A stretch of 49,690 bases of DNA from Bradymonadales bacterium (GTDB lineage Bacteria > Myxococcota_A > Bradymonadia > JAFGEP01). Shown one piece after another: positions 33,432 to 44,500 of the stretch. Position 1 is the stretch's first letter, and the number at the start of each line of letters is the position of its first letter. The notes under the pieces are model-generated. The model did no database searches. It saw only the letters and a list, made by a program, of their open reading frames with translations, and was not told the origin of the DNA. The translations under genes and the position numbers were made by a program. Location: positions 1 through 49,690 of the forward strand of contig JAFGEP010000061.1 in assembly GCA_016931535.1 (NCBI GenBank), read 5' to 3'.

Positions 33432-33555
33432 AGCCAGACGGGACGAGCGATGCCACTCTCCGTTCGGGTCGAGCCCCTCCCGGTTGGCACGAGAACTCCC
33501 GTTTTCCGGAGGTCAGCGCCGGACCCTTCACCACCCAGTCGACGCAACGGTTCGT

Positions 33556-33981
33556 TCAGAGCGGGTTTCGCCAGCGAAGCCCTGGGAACCTGCCAAAGTC
33601 GGTGTCGCTGGAATGCAGCTCGGCCTGGTACTCGATGGCCAGCGCCGCCAGGTGGGCGTCGGTTGTCAGTCGTCCAGCGACGCCCAGGGCGTCGAGAAGG
33701 CCTGTCAGGATCAGCAGGTGGCGGGGCCCCGGGTCGAGCACCCGCACGGGTGGCCTGTCCAGCCAGGAGGCCACCTGGGCCAGCACCTGAGCCGGTCGAA
33801 GCGGTGGGACGAGAACGGCCGGATGGGTCATCAACCTCACGAATCCCAGGATGACCGCCCAGGGCAACCCGAGGGGCTCGCCCTTGCGCATCAGACCCTC
33901 GAGCCAGGTGCGCGCCTGGCGATGAAGCGGTGCGTTTCGACTGTAGGCATAGACCAATAGATTGATGTCTGGGATGATCAC
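33556..33981 (-). CDS. PIN-domain toxin (VapC-like)
   Basis: A 141-residue protein overlapping the antitoxin stop by ATGA. Acidic PIN residues: MIIPDINLLVYAYSR (D5), the central Glu-equivalent region WLEGLM, then LTTDAHLAALAIEYQAELHS and SDTDFGRFPGL. The last two blocks give the third and fourth acidic positions. Ends with RWRNPL, as in PIN toxins of the MJ/FitB-like subgroups (FPGLRWxNPL). Predicted Mg-dependent endoribonuclease, neutralised by the ribbon-helix-helix protein encoded just upstream. Confidence 0.88.
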   Translation of the reverse strand: MIIPDINLLVYAYSRNAPLHRQARTWLEGLMRKGEPLGLPWAVILGFVRLMTHPAVLVPPLRPAQVLAQVASWLDRPPVRVLDPGPRHLLILTGLLDALGVAGRLTTDAHLAALAIEYQAELHSSDTDFGRFPGLRWRNPL

Positions 33982-34244
33982 CGCCCGCCCCGCGTTTCCT
34001 GGAGAAACTCCTCGACCTGAAGGTCGTCCGCCAGCTGGTTGAGCTTCCCCAGGTCAATCCCAGGTGCGAAGACCCCGTCATGCGGCTCCAGCACGAATTC
34101 GGGCAAGGATACGGTCCCTTCCTGGGCGCCGAGACCGCGACGCAGCACCTCGTTGAGGGTCTCCTTGAATGACAGGCGGCGGCTGTTTGCAAGCTCCTTC
34201 AGCTTTTCGGCGAGGTCGGGATCGAGGGTCACGGTGGTTCTCAT
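33978..34244 (-). CDS. Ribbon-helix-helix antitoxin (VapB-like)
   Basis: An 88-residue protein. The N-terminal ~45 residues are a ribbon-helix-helix: MRTTVTLDPDLAEKLKELAN, SRRLSFKETLNEVLRRGL. The C-terminal half (FVLEPHDGVFAPGIDLGKLN) with LADDLQVEEFL is the toxin-binding region, typical of antitoxins paired with FitB/VapC PIN toxins. Its stop overlaps the toxin start (ATGA), a standard coupled operon. A palindromic operator overlaps its predicted -10. Confidence 0.88.
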   Translation of the reverse strand: MRTTVTLDPDLAEKLKELANSRRLSFKETLNEVLRRGLGAQEGTVSLPEFVLEPHDGVFAPGIDLGKLNQLADDLQVEEFLQETRGGR

Positions 34245-34279
34245 GAAGACATCATGATGCTCAACATGGGTGATGTCAA
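34244..34279 (-). promoter_or_regulatory. Promoter/operator of the RHH-PIN operon, likely leaderless
   Basis: On the minus strand TTGACA (34279-34274), exactly 17 bases, then CATGAT (34256-34251). Predicted start near 34244, the first base of the antitoxin ATG. The perfect palindrome CATCATGATG (34250-34259) covers the -10, a fitting site for an RHH dimer. Confidence 0.6.
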
Positions 34280-34329
34280 GATGCGAAACCGGGAGAGGGG
34301 AGTCAACCGATCGGCCGCGCTGGTGGGGA

Positions 34330-36879
34330 TCAGCGGATCCCCATGGCCACGAACAGCCGGTCGATCAGGGAGGCGAGCCGAAGCTGGGCGGCGCAATCAA
34401 CCACCCAATCGTCGTGGTGGTTGCCGCCCAGACAGCCGTCGGCTTTGTTGGAGAAGGCGTTTTCCAGCTGTGCCCGGACGGGCGTGACCTGCCCGAGCTG
34501 CAGCAGGTGGCCGACAACCGCCAGCCTGTGCAGCAGCCGGGTCCGGGAATCCTCTGGATGGGATGCGAAGGCCCCGTCGGGCAGGGTCTGGATCTCCCGC
34601 ACGAGCAGCGCCAGCATGCTCTCAGGGGTGGGCTGGCAGATCTCCTGTTGATCCGGGTTGTAATCCAACGGGCAGTTGTCCTCCTCATCGGGGACGCCAT
34701 CGCCGTCCCGATCGTAGTCGAGGCAGAGCGGGTCATCCCACTCCTCGTCGCAGTGGGCCAAGACCAGCGGGGCCAGGTCGAAGACCGCAGGGGTCCGCCC
34801 GAAGAGGTTGTCCTCGACGACGAGGAGGCGCAGGGTGTCCTCCATGGGAATGGTCAGGAAGAAATTTTCGGAGTCGACCACTTCGGGTTCAGTGTCGGGC
34901 TCGTAGAAGCGGATGTAGGGATGGATGATCGTGGCAGTGCCGAGCTGGAGCCCGGCGCTGTCCTTCCAGGTCAACGTCACCATGTGGGAGGCCGGCACGA
35001 AGTCCGGGCTGATGCCGGTCACGATCTTGCCCCCCACCAGGTCGATCCCGGTCTGGCTGGCCGTCAGCTGGGTCACCAGCAAGGGCTGGACGAAGACCTC
35101 GCCATCGGAAATGGGTTGGTACTGGTCGAGCACCCACGCGACCCGGATCTCGCCGTCCCCCCCCCACGTGCAGTGGGAAGCCGGATCTCTCCGGCAGTCA
35201 TCCATGATCCATCCGGACCAGCCGGCCTTGGCCCATCCGCCCTGGCACGCGGTGAACGATTCGCAGAATCGGGACGACCAGGAGAGATCCTCACAAGCGC
35301 TCTCTGTCTCGTAAATGTTGGGGAAGGGGTCGGGCTGCCAGTAGAAGGTCGTGCAGGAGGGGGCGTCGTCGTACTCGTCGGCCAGCCCGAACAATGCATG
35401 CCCCATCTCGTGCTGGAGGGTGCGGGGGCTGACAATCTCGGTGGAGAAGAGGTCACCCTGGGCATAATCGCGGCAATCGTCCTCGTGGATGATGGCGGCT
35501 GCATCGGCATGTGGGCAGGCGGTGCGCCAGTTTTGCGGTTCCTGCCAGGAGCAGTATCGGAGCTGTTCGGTCCTGGTTCTGTTCCACACCAACTGGACCT
35601 CGAACGGGGCGCGGTCGTCCGGATCGTTGTAAAGCCAGACGTTGAACTTGTGGGCATGCTCGGCAACCCCGGTCGGCGTGCAAGTCCCGGCCTCTCGGGC
35701 TTCCGGGGAACAGCCGTCCTGGGTGAGAAGCCCGTCGATGACCAGCGCCAGCGCATCCTGGGTGAATGTCTCCAGGTCGTCTTCGTACTCCTCCGACATC
35801 AGGAGCACCACGTCGATGTGGCCCAGGCTCCAGCCGTTGTACAGGAGGGGAAGGCAGGTTGCCGTGCACTCCTCCGGGCAGATCCCGCCACAGTCGACGG
35901 CCGCCTCGTAGGGCCCCATCATGCCGTCGTCGCAGTCGCAGGCATCGCCCACATCATCTCCATCGGAGTCAAGCTGGTCCTCGTTGAGCTGCTCCGGGCA
36001 GTTGTCGCAGACATCTCCCATGCCATCGCCGTCGGTGTCTTCCTGGCTCTGGTTGCCCATCAAGGGGCAGTTGTCGACCACGTCCAGCACACCGTCCCAG
36101 TCGAAGTCGTCGATCGGCCAGCTGAGAAGGGTCCCTCCGACCATCATGTCGGGCGGTTCCCCGGAGGACTCCGGATCTTGGTAGAACGCCTCCAGGATGA
36201 ACCCCTCCGGGTAGGGGCCCACCTCGACCAGGCAGGTCAGCGCTGCACATTGGGCCACCTGGGTGCGGTTGACGGACAGCACGATGAACGGTTCCAGGGC
36301 TGGCACCAGGTACTCTCCCTTCACGGTGACCAGGTCGGTGGCGGTGACCGGCGAGGGGGAGAAGGAGAGCTCGAACTCACCGCAGGCACCAGGGCTCTCC
36401 TCCTGGTTGGAGTTGAACACCGTGGGACAGGTGTCGCAGGCATCACCGAAGCCGTCGCTCTGCCAGTAGCAGACCTGGGGTCCGGGGCCGACGATCGCTC
36501 CGGTTGAGAGGTCGCCGAAGGAGCCGCCGATGATCATCGGAGGGGGATCCTGGTCCTCACAGACCCAGATCCGATCCGAGTCGGTCTGTTTGGGGTTTGG
36601 ATGTCCGGGACAGTTGTCGCAGTCGTCGCCGAGGCCGTCCTGGTCCTCATCCAGCTGGTAGGGATTAGTCACGTTGGGACAGTTGTCGCAGTCGTCGCCG
36701 AGGCCGTCCTGGTCCATGTCCAGCTGGTCGGGGTTGGAGACATAGGGGCAGTTGTCGTGCAGGTCGAGGACGCCGTCGCCATCCGAGTCGACCAGGCTCG
36801 GATCGACGATGCTCTGGCCGGTGACCGCCGCGGGCACGATCCACAGGGCAACGAAAAACAGAGTCCCAAATGCTCTCAT
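34330..36879 (-). CDS. Secreted M64-like metalloprotease with TSP3 repeats
   Basis: An 849-residue exported protein; ATG 36879 has GGAGG eight bases upstream, better than ATG 36897. The signal ([20 protein letters not shown]) is followed by thrombospondin type-3 Ca-binding repeats: [45 protein letters not shown], more after a beta domain ([45 protein letters not shown]), and one near the C-terminus ([16 protein letters not shown]). The catalytic domain (about 350-640) resembles peptidase family M64 (IgA-peptidase-like): [18 protein letters not shown] with H490, E491, H494 and the conserved GLxDEY. Cys-rich throughout. Probably a Ca-dependent extracellular or surface protease. Confidence 0.88.
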   Translation of the reverse strand: MRAFGTLFFVALWIVPAAVTGQSIVDPSLVDSDGDGVLDLHDNCPYVSNPDQLDMDQDGLGDDCDNCPNVTNPYQLDEDQDGLGDDCDNCPGHPNPKQTDSDRIWVCEDQDPPPMIIGGSFGDLSTGAIVGPGPQVCYWQSDGFGDACDTCPTVFNSNQEESPGACGEFELSFSPSPVTATDLVTVKGEYLVPALEPFIVLSVNRTQVAQCAALTCLVEVGPYPEGFILEAFYQDPESSGEPPDMMVGGTLLSWPIDDFDWDGVLDVVDNCPLMGNQSQEDTDGDGMGDVCDNCPEQLNEDQLDSDGDDVGDACDCDDGMMGPYEAAVDCGGICPEECTATCLPLLYNGWSLGHIDVVLLMSEEYEDDLETFTQDALALVIDGLLTQDGCSPEAREAGTCTPTGVAEHAHKFNVWLYNDPDDRAPFEVQLVWNRTRTEQLRYCSWQEPQNWRTACPHADAAAIIHEDDCRDYAQGDLFSTEIVSPRTLQHEMGHALFGLADEYDDAPSCTTFYWQPDPFPNIYETESACEDLSWSSRFCESFTACQGGWAKAGWSGWIMDDCRRDPASHCTWGGDGEIRVAWVLDQYQPISDGEVFVQPLLVTQLTASQTGIDLVGGKIVTGISPDFVPASHMVTLTWKDSAGLQLGTATIIHPYIRFYEPDTEPEVVDSENFFLTIPMEDTLRLLVVEDNLFGRTPAVFDLAPLVLAHCDEEWDDPLCLDYDRDGDGVPDEEDNCPLDYNPDQQEICQPTPESMLALLVREIQTLPDGAFASHPEDSRTRLLHRLAVVGHLLQLGQVTPVRAQLENAFSNKADGCLGGNHHDDWVVDCAAQLRLASLIDRLFVAMGIR

Positions 36880-37561
36880 TGCATTCCTCCTTGGCATCAG
36901 GTGATTCAGGGCGAAGAGGCCTGCCGGTTCTTCTTCCCAACCTTGCCAGGTGTCCGTTACGGCAGCCAGTCAGCCGTGGGAGCAGCTTCCGGTCTCTTTT
37001 GTTGTTTACTGGCCAATCACTGGGAAAATATAGAATCAGCGGGTGCGATAGCAAGCCATTTCCCGACCTGGTGAAAAAAGTCGCCAAAGCCGCCGGCAGC
37101 GCTGTGTCCAATGGGTTCTGCACTGCAAACGATACCTCCGGACCGGTGGCTTTGGCCGGCGACTATGGCCGATCCCTACCTATGGACAGGAAGCTGGGGC
37201 GTAACCGAATGGATTTGCTGGCTATTATTGGTTAAACCGCGCCGGGCTATTGGATCATCCGCCGATCGGGAACCGTGATACGCACCGTCCTCCTTGTGTC
37301 GGGCGGTCGAAGGCCGGCAGCCGGCCGGGAGATCGACTCTCCTGCGGTGGCAGAGAAGGCTGCACACAAAGTTACGCCGGGTCAATCCGCTACCTTTTCC
37401 CGTGCGATCCGATTGTGTGGCCCAGGCACAGCGAGATTGACAGGAGGGATGGATAGCGCGACAGGTTAGATGGATACTGGCTGAAGCATCGAGCTGCATC
37501 TCGGTGATGGGCCCGGCCGGCGGATCGACCGCGACCGGCCCGGCAGACAAGGAGACGAGCC
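36880..37561. other. Intergenic region, ~680 bp, divergent promoters
   Basis: Between the divergent metalloprotease and ABC transporter genes. I see no gene. An imperfect inverted repeat (CGCCAAAGCCGCCGG at 37082-37096; CCGGTGGCTTTGGC at 37143-37156, loop ~46) is the main structure. A TTGACA occurs at 37437-37442 on the plus strand, but no -10 follows at a fitting distance. Confidence 0.45.
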
Positions 37562-38776
37562 GTGAACCTGTGGAAGACGGCCTGGCGCAACGTCTGGCGG
37601 AACAAGCGCCGATCGGTGGTCACCATGGCCGCCATGGCGCTGGCCTTGGCGGTGCTCATCCTCTACTCGGGGCTGGTGGAGGGGTACATGCGAGGTCAGG
37701 AGCGGAGCATGATCGACCTGGAGATGGCCGACATCCAGGTCCATGCCGCCACTTTTCTGGATCGCCCTTCGAAGTACACCTACATCGAGGAGCCGGAAGC
37801 CCTGCTGGAAGCGTTGGACCAGGCTGGCATTCCGGCCTCTCCCCGTCTGCTGGCGGGGGCGCTGGTGGGATCCGAGGATGCCTCGGCCGGCGTCTCTCTG
37901 CGGGGGGTCGACGTGGAGCGGGATGCGCGGGTACTGCGGATAGGTCAAGCGATCGCGTCGGGGAGCTGGCTGGATCCAGCGGATCCGGGAGGGGTGGTGC
38001 TGGGCCGTCGGCTGGCCAAGACCCTGGGGGTCCAGCCGGGGGACGAGCTGGTGGTTCTCACCCAGGCGATGGACGGTGGCTCGGCCGACGCCCTGTACCA
38101 TGTGCGGGGGATTCTCAAGGGGATCGCCGACGGGACCGATCGCTCGGCGATGTTTTTGACGGAGGGTGCGTTCCGGGAGCTGCTGGCCTTTCCACGGGGG
38201 GTGCACCAGCTGTTGCTCCGCCGGCCGGCAGGGGTGGAGCTGGAAGCGGTGGCCGAGCAGGTGCGGGGGCTGGCGCCGTCGCTCGACGTGCGCACCTGGA
38301 AGGAGCTGATGCCGACCATCGCCCAGATGCTGGAGTCCACCGAGGGGTTGATGGTGATCATCTTCGGCATCGTGTACCTGGCGGTGGCCATCCTGATCCT
38401 GAACGCGATGTTGATGGCGGTCTTCGAGCGGATCCGGGAGTTCGGGGTGTTCAAGGCGATCGGAGGAGGGCCCGGTCGGGTCTTTGTTTTGATCCTGGTG
38501 GAGGCGCTGATCCAGATCTTCCTGGCCATCGGGAGTGGGCTGGTCCTGGCGGCGCCGGCCATGTGGTACCTGAGCCAGCATGGCCTGGCCATCGGTAGTC
38601 TGGGCGGGGTGTCGGTGGCCGGTCTGGCGATGGAGACCACCTGGTATGGGGTATATTCCGGGCAGAATCTGGTCACTCCGGTGTTCATGCTGTTTGTCAT
38701 GTCTTTGGCGGCGGTGCTGTATCCGGCCCTGAAGGCGGCCTGGATCCGGCCGGTGGCGGCCATGCGCTACCAGTAG
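37562..38776 (+). CDS. FtsX-type ABC transporter permease 1
   Basis: A 404-residue permease; GTG 37562 with AAGGAGACG upstream. Topology is the MacB/LolC-E type: one N-terminal helix (VVTMAAMALALAVLILYSGL), a large periplasmic domain (about 45-265), then three helices (GLMVIIFGIVYLAVAILILN, FVLILVEALIQIFLAIGSGL, FMLFVMSLAAVLYPAL). The FtsX-family block FERIREFGVFKAIGGGPGRV lies after the second helix. It begins a three-gene operon (13-base gap) with a second permease and an ATPase, so it likely forms a Lol- or Mac-like complex acting on envelope lipoproteins or lipids. Substrate not determinable. Confidence 0.9.
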   Translation: MNLWKTAWRNVWRNKRRSVVTMAAMALALAVLILYSGLVEGYMRGQERSMIDLEMADIQVHAATFLDRPSKYTYIEEPEALLEALDQAGIPASPRLLAGALVGSEDASAGVSLRGVDVERDARVLRIGQAIASGSWLDPADPGGVVLGRRLAKTLGVQPGDELVVLTQAMDGGSADALYHVRGILKGIADGTDRSAMFLTEGAFRELLAFPRGVHQLLLRRPAGVELEAVAEQVRGLAPSLDVRTWKELMPTIAQMLESTEGLMVIIFGIVYLAVAILILNAMLMAVFERIREFGVFKAIGGGPGRVFVLILVEALIQIFLAIGSGLVLAAPAMWYLSQHGLAIGSLGGVSVAGLAMETTWYGVYSGQNLVTPVFMLFVMSLAAVLYPALKAAWIRPVAAMRYQ

Positions 38777-38789
38777 ACCGAGGTGGGAT

Positions 38790-40037
38790 ATGCTGCGAGG
38801 CCCCAAGCTTTCAACCATGGCCCGGCGGAACCTGTGGCGTCACAAGCGTCGCACCTTTCTGACCTTGCTGGCCATCGCCTTCGGCATCTTGCTGGCGGTA
38901 ATCTTCACCGCCCTGCAGGACTACAGCTTCTCCCAGATGATCGACACGGCGGCGCGCATGGGGACGGGCCACGTGACCCTCCAGCATCCGGATTACCTGG
39001 ACACCCCCAAGCTGGCCCTGACGCTTCAGGGGGGAGAAGCGCTGCGGGAGATCGCGATCGAGGATCGAGACGTACTCCGCGCGGTGGAGCGGATCAGCGG
39101 AGAGATCTTGATCGCCACCGCCCGGGACAGCTATGGGGGGTACTTCCTGGCTTACGACCCCACCCAGGAGGACACGGAGACCCTGGCCTTTCTCGAGGGG
39201 ATCGTCGAGGGGCAGCCGTTTGCCAGCGCCTCGGACTCCGGGGTGATCCTGGGCCGGATCCTGGCGAGAAACCTCGGCTTGGAGCTGGGGGATCGGGTCG
39301 TTTATCGCCTGGCAGACCGCAACGGGGAGATCGTGGGGAACCTCGGCCGGCTCACCGGCATCCTGGATACCGGGGCGCCGACCACCGACGGGGGGTTGTG
39401 CCTGCTGCCGATCGACACCGTGCGGCGGGTGCTGGGGTACCAGGCCGACGAGAGCACGCAGATCGCCCTGGTTCTGAGCGACTCGCGCAAGAGCGCTGCC
39501 GTGTCCAACAGACTGGAGCGCCAGGTGCCGTCCCAGGTCGCGGTGCTGACCTGGGACGAGGTGAGGCCCGAGCTCTCGGGGTTCATCGCCATGAAGGTGG
39601 GGGGCGCCCGCTTCATGGAGATGGTCATCATGCTCCTGGTGGCCGCCGGGATCTTCAATACCCTGTTCGTGAGCGTGATGGAGCGGAGCCGGGAGTTCGG
39701 CATCATGATGGCCATCGGTCACTCGCCAGGACAGATCTTCGCGCTGGTCATGTGGGAGAGTTTGTGGCTGGCACTCATGGGGCTGGTAGCCGGGGCGGTG
39801 CTCACGGCCTACCCCTACTTCGCGCTGTCCAAGGAGGGGATCGACATGTCCATGATGATCGGGAAAGGGACCGAGATCTCCGGGATCGGGTTCGATCCGC
39901 AGCTGAGTGTGGGGATCTTCCCGGAGAACCTGTTCTGGATCGGGACGGCGGTGATTGTGGCCACCTTGTTGTCCGGGCTCTATCCGGCCTGGCGGGCGGC
40001 CCGGGTGCAACCTGTGGAAACCATCAAGCTGGTGTGA
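38790..40037 (+). CDS. FtsX-type ABC transporter permease 2
   Basis: A 415-residue permease with the same topology as the preceding one: N-terminal helix (TFLTLLAIAFGILLAVIFTA), periplasmic domain with HVTLQHPDYLDTPK, then three helices with MERSREFGIMMAIGHSPGQI and the C-terminal YPAWRAARVQPVETIKLV. Starts MLRGPKLSTMARRNLWRHKR, matching the (A)RRNLWRxKRRT start of the FtsX/LolE group. The two permeases probably form a heterodimer, as LolC/LolE do. Followed after 8 bases by the ATPase gene. Confidence 0.9.
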   Translation: MLRGPKLSTMARRNLWRHKRRTFLTLLAIAFGILLAVIFTALQDYSFSQMIDTAARMGTGHVTLQHPDYLDTPKLALTLQGGEALREIAIEDRDVLRAVERISGEILIATARDSYGGYFLAYDPTQEDTETLAFLEGIVEGQPFASASDSGVILGRILARNLGLELGDRVVYRLADRNGEIVGNLGRLTGILDTGAPTTDGGLCLLPIDTVRRVLGYQADESTQIALVLSDSRKSAAVSNRLERQVPSQVAVLTWDEVRPELSGFIAMKVGGARFMEMVIMLLVAAGIFNTLFVSVMERSREFGIMMAIGHSPGQIFALVMWESLWLALMGLVAGAVLTAYPYFALSKEGIDMSMMIGKGTEISGIGFDPQLSVGIFPENLFWIGTAVIVATLLSGLYPAWRAARVQPVETIKLV

Positions 40038-40045
40038 GGTGGGTT

Positions 40046-40759
40046 GTGAGCGAGAACGACATCGTGGTGGAGTTGAAGGGCGTTACCAAGGAGTATCGCC
40101 AGGGGACGATCACCGTGCCGGCGCTTCGAGGTCTCGATCTCACCATCGGACGGGGAGAGTTCACCGCCCTGGTGGGCCCCTCCGGCTCGGGCAAGACGAC
40201 CGCTCTCAACCTGATCGGCGCCCTGGACCGCCCCACCTCGGGGACGATCCTGCTGGAAGGCCACGATCTCACCGCTCTGGGCGGCCGGGCCCGCGCCCGG
40301 TTGCGCCGGGACCGGATCGGGTTCGTCTTTCAGGCCTACAACCTGATGCCGGTGCTGACCGCCTACGAGAACGCCGAATCGGTGCTGGCCCTGCAGGGGG
40401 TGCCATCGGCTCAACGCAGGGAAAGGGTCCTGGCGTTGCTGGAGGAGGTAGGGCTATCGGGGATGGAACACCGCCGTCCCGACCAGCTCTCGGGCGGCCA
40501 GCAACAGCGGGTGGCCATCGCCCGGGCCATCGCCGCCAACCCGGCCATCGTGCTGGCCGACGAGCCGACCGCCAACGTGGACTCCGAGACCGCCGACCGG
40601 CTGCTGGCCATCATGGAAAAGCTGAACCGGGAGCGGCAGGTGACCTTCCTGTTCTCCACTCACGACCCCCGGGTGATGGAACGGGCACGCCGCGTGGTGC
40701 AACTAGTGGATGGACGGGTAGCCGACGACGAGAGGCGGGAGTCGGCCATGGTTGACTAG
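40046..40759 (+). CDS. ABC transporter ATPase (LolD/MacB type)
   Basis: A 237-residue ATPase starting at GTG 40046, 8 bases after the second permease stop, with GAGGT upstream. Motifs: Walker [10 protein letters not shown] (K50), Q-loop [18 protein letters not shown], signature LSGGQQQR, Walker [15 protein letters not shown]-loop [12 protein letters not shown]. The FQ-x-x-NLxPxLTxxEN stretch is typical of LolD/MacB/FtsE relatives. It powers the two FtsX-like permeases; these complexes work mechanically on the periplasmic side. Complete and intact. Confidence 0.94.
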   Translation: MSENDIVVELKGVTKEYRQGTITVPALRGLDLTIGRGEFTALVGPSGSGKTTALNLIGALDRPTSGTILLEGHDLTALGGRARARLRRDRIGFVFQAYNLMPVLTAYENAESVLALQGVPSAQRRERVLALLEEVGLSGMEHRRPDQLSGGQQQRVAIARAIAANPAIVLADEPTANVDSETADRLLAIMEKLNRERQVTFLFSTHDPRVMERARRVVQLVDGRVADDERRESAMVD

Positions 40760-40861
40760 CGGGGTCGGGAGCACAACCGCCCGGCATCCTATCGAGCCCT
40801 TCGATCCAGGGGAAAGACAAGCCAGAAAACGCAGCGCCTACTCCGGCGAGTCGTTCGCGCT

Positions 40862-41287
40862 CTAGAAGTAGATGATGTAGGCGATGATGCCCCACAGGCC
40901 GAGGATGATGGCGGCGTATCCCAGGGGAACCTGGTAGACCGCCAGCTTGGCTCTCACCTCCTCCCCCTTCTTTTCGGCCTCGGCGTTCTTGCTCAAGACA
41001 TACTTACTGATCAGCGCGAACCCCAGGATGAACCCCAGAGCCAGCTCCAACAGGCCGGTCACGAAGTAGGTGATCCACCACAGGGGAAAGATGCGGAGCA
41101 CGATGGTGATGGTGAAGGCGTGAATGATCGTCACGATACCCCAGATGCCGACGACCACCCCGATCCACCCCTGGTAGGGCAGCAGCTTGTCGAACAGCTG
41201 TTGGGCATCCGGTTTACGTTTCACGATCGCCGATGCCGAGGCGAGAACGCCACATAAAATGAGAGCCAGTGCCGCGATCAGTGCCAT
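40862..41287 (-). CDS. Small four-helix membrane protein
   Basis: A 141-residue protein starting at ATG 41287 with GGAGG six bases upstream; the open frame extends to 41530 without a site. Four hydrophobic segments: MALIAALALILCGVLASASA, LPYQGWIGVVVGIWGIVTII, LWWITYFVTGLLELALGFIL and LGYAAIILGLWGIIAYIIYF. A short basic/acidic cytosolic loop (SKYVLSKNAEAEKKGEEVRA) lies before the last helix. I recognise no family. It is divergent from the RND transporter gene and convergent with the ABC operon, so all may relate to envelope transport, by position only. Confidence 0.75.
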   Translation of the reverse strand: MALIAALALILCGVLASASAIVKRKPDAQQLFDKLLPYQGWIGVVVGIWGIVTIIHAFTITIVLRIFPLWWITYFVTGLLELALGFILGFALISKYVLSKNAEAEKKGEEVRAKLAVYQVPLGYAAIILGLWGIIAYIIYF

Positions 41288-41507
41288 TCGATCCTCCGGT
41301 GTTGAGTGCTGGTGTTGAGAGAGCCCCGTCCGGTCGCGCCATTCGAAACCGGGGTGCGTGTCAATTACCATGCGACCGTGAGGAAAGAAAGTTCCGAGAC
41401 CCCACTCCTCCTGAGTGGGCTGGGGAGATGGCGGCAGAGCTCTGCAGGATGCGGCGAGGGGGGTTGCGTCTACCCAGCGCCAGGATTTTCGGGTACCTTG
41501 CGGCGCC

Positions 41508-44500
41508 ATGAGTAGACGACACCAGATCATCGCAGGCTATGTCCGGTTGTCCTCGCGGAGGCCTTTCGTCCTCTTGCTGGTCTTTGTCGCCCTGACCGCC
41601 CTGGCCGGCTGGGGCATCACCACGCTCGACATCCACATGGACCTCAAGAAGCTGCTGCCCCAGAACACGGCTTCGGTCCAGGCGTTGGACGAGATGGAAG
41701 CGCGCCGCGGCAGCAGCGACCTGTACACCATCGCGGTGGAGTCCCCCTGTGCCCGCGCCAACGTGGCCTTCATCGAGGATCTGACCCGGCGGATCGAGGC
41801 GGATTGGCCCGAGGTGATCTGGGTACAGACCGACGAGGACCCCTCCTTCTTCCGGGACCACGCCCTGCTCTACCTTCCGACCCAGCGGTTGTGGGAGTTC
41901 CGAGACCAGCTAAGCGAAGCGCTGCGCTGCGAGCTGCAACGGGTGAACCCGGCGTTCGTGGAGGTGGGGGATGTCTGCACGGACGAGCCGGTCGACTGGA
42001 GCCTGGAGACCTGGGTCGGCAAGGATCTGCTGCGGGAGCTGGGGCTCCCCCAGGAGTTCTTCGGAGATTTCGAGACCCTGTTCGAGAACACCACCGAAGA
42101 GATGGCGGAGGACGCCGAGGAGAGCGCTGTCGCCTCTCCAGATGACGGAGGCCCGCAGGACCAGGCTACGGGGGAAGCCGCACGGCCGGTCGAGCCGGAG
42201 GGCACCTCGGACCAGGCGCCGACAACCGTCCAATCCACGACCGCGGGGGGCTTTCCCACCTGCACGCCCGAAGAGGAGGACACCCTCCCGGAGGAGCTGA
42301 AGCACTACATCATCAGCGAGAATGGCCGGATCGCGGTCCTGTACGTCCAGCTCGACCAGCCCAGCACCGACGTCCAGTTCGCCAACCGGATGGAAGCTCA
42401 GGGGCGGGGGTTGATCGCCGAGCTGGATCCGACCCGCTACCACCCTTCGATGCGGGCCGAGGTGGTGGGGGCCTATCAGAGCGCCAACGAGGCCAGGGAG
42501 GCGGTCAACGACTCGACCTCGGCGCTGATCGCCTCCATCTTCCTGGTCGTGATGGTCATGTTCCTGTTCTTCCGCAACGCCAGGAGCCTGCTTGTCGTAT
42601 TGGTTCCGTTGGCGATGGGCATCACCTGGACCATGGGGCTCACCGCGCTGACCTACAAGGTGCTGAACCTGTACACCATGTTCGTGGGATCGGTGCTGAT
42701 CGGGATGGGGATCGACTACGGGATCCACCTGTACGGGCGGGCGATGGAGGGGTTCAAGGAAGGGCTTAGCTGGGAGGAGGCGTTGACCGAGGGGCTGAGC
42801 CGGATGCTGCCGGCCTCGATAGCGGCGGCGCTCACCACCATCGGCGGCTTTTGCACCCTGCTGTTCTCTCATTTCCAGGGGTTCATCGAGTTCGGCGTGA
42901 TCGCCTCCTACGGGATCGGCCTGTGCGTGATCGCCTGTTACCTGATGATCCCGCCCATGGTATTTGCCGCCGAGAGGATCATGCCGTTGAAGCGGCAGGT
43001 GGCAACCGCCGAGGATCCAAGGGTGGCGACCCGTCCGATCCGGGTGTTCGCCGGGCTGGCCTTGATCGGAATGGTAGCGGCGGCCTTTCTTCCCTGGGCC
43101 ATCGACCCGGAGACGGAAGCGGCGTTCATCCCGCTAGGTCCAGATAGCGGCCGGCATCTCCGCTTGCTTTTGTATCTTTCCCCCGCCTTGCTCACGGGGC
43201 TGGGTGCGCTGCTCAACACCTGCTTTCGAGCCGGCTGGCTGACCGCCATCACCCTGGTCTTCAGCGTGCTGGCCGCGGCGGGGTGGGCGATGTCGGGCCA
43301 CGAGCTGACCGGTGCCGGTCACTCGATCGGGTACTGGCTTTTCCTGGCGTCTCTGGCCCTGGCGGTGACCGCGGCCTACCTGGGGACCAAGGGGATCATG
43401 CCGCTCTTGCGGGTGGTGGCGTTGCTGGTGGTGGCGGCGCTAGTGGTCACCCTGTTTCTCCCCTGGTCCTCCAAGGCGAGCGCCTCCTTCGTGGAGGGGC
43501 CGTTATGGGGCACCTACGGCGGAAGCATCGAGATGGCGGTGGTGTTGCTGCCTGCGTTGATCGGTGGCCTGATCCTCTGGGTGATCGAGGGGCAGAAGGG
43601 GAGGCACTTCTGGGCGATCGCCTCGCTTTTTCTGGGTTTTATGGGGATCGCGTTGTGGATGGTCCTGGACAGCATCCTTCCGGGACCCCAGCGCGAAGGG
43701 GGGATGTGGCTGTTTCTGCTCGCCACGGCGGCGGTGGGACTGGGTGGAGCGCTGGCGGTGGTCCGGGAGGGGAACAACCGGGCCTGGCTGGCTCCCCTGG
43801 TGGCCGTCGGGCTGCTACTGGGCATCTCTGCCTCGCTCGCGCCCAAGGCCGAGTTCGAGTACGACTTCAGGAACCTGCGCGGGCCTTCCTCCCGAGCGGG
43901 GATCCGGTACGGACAGGCGGTCGGTCGCGGCCGCTCCACCTCTCCCTCCATCATCCTGGGTCGCGACCAGGCCCAGATGCGCGAGGTGCACCAGCTCTTG
44001 CGCGAGCGGTTCAGCGCCAAGACCGTCTTCGAATGCGAGAACGGAGAGACGGTCGAGGTGGGCGACGGGATCTCCCGGCGGGTCGGCCTGGCCTGCACGG
44101 CCACACCCGATGCCGATGGCGCTATGGGCCTGGTCTGCCCGCCGTCCAGGTTCATCCCCCTGGACGAGCCTGCTAGCCTGGCCGCCGGAGAGACCTGCAT
44201 CGTGGCCCAGGGAGGTCCCGACCCGCTGTTGAAGGGGTTTCTGACCATCGAGACCTATGTCCCCGACGACCAGGAGCAGCGGATGGAGGCGATCTGTGCC
44301 ATCGCCCGGGAGATCAACCGCTCCAACCGCCTCGACCCTCCCGAGATGCAGCAGTGCCCGACCGAGCCGAAACGGGCCCTCAACCGCCTCACCGGCGAGG
44401 CGCGCGATTTCGTCGACGTGCTGAGAAGGATGGTCCGGGTAACCCCCTTCACCCTGGACGACGTCCCCGAATGGGCCATCCGGACGCTGACCGAGCGGGA

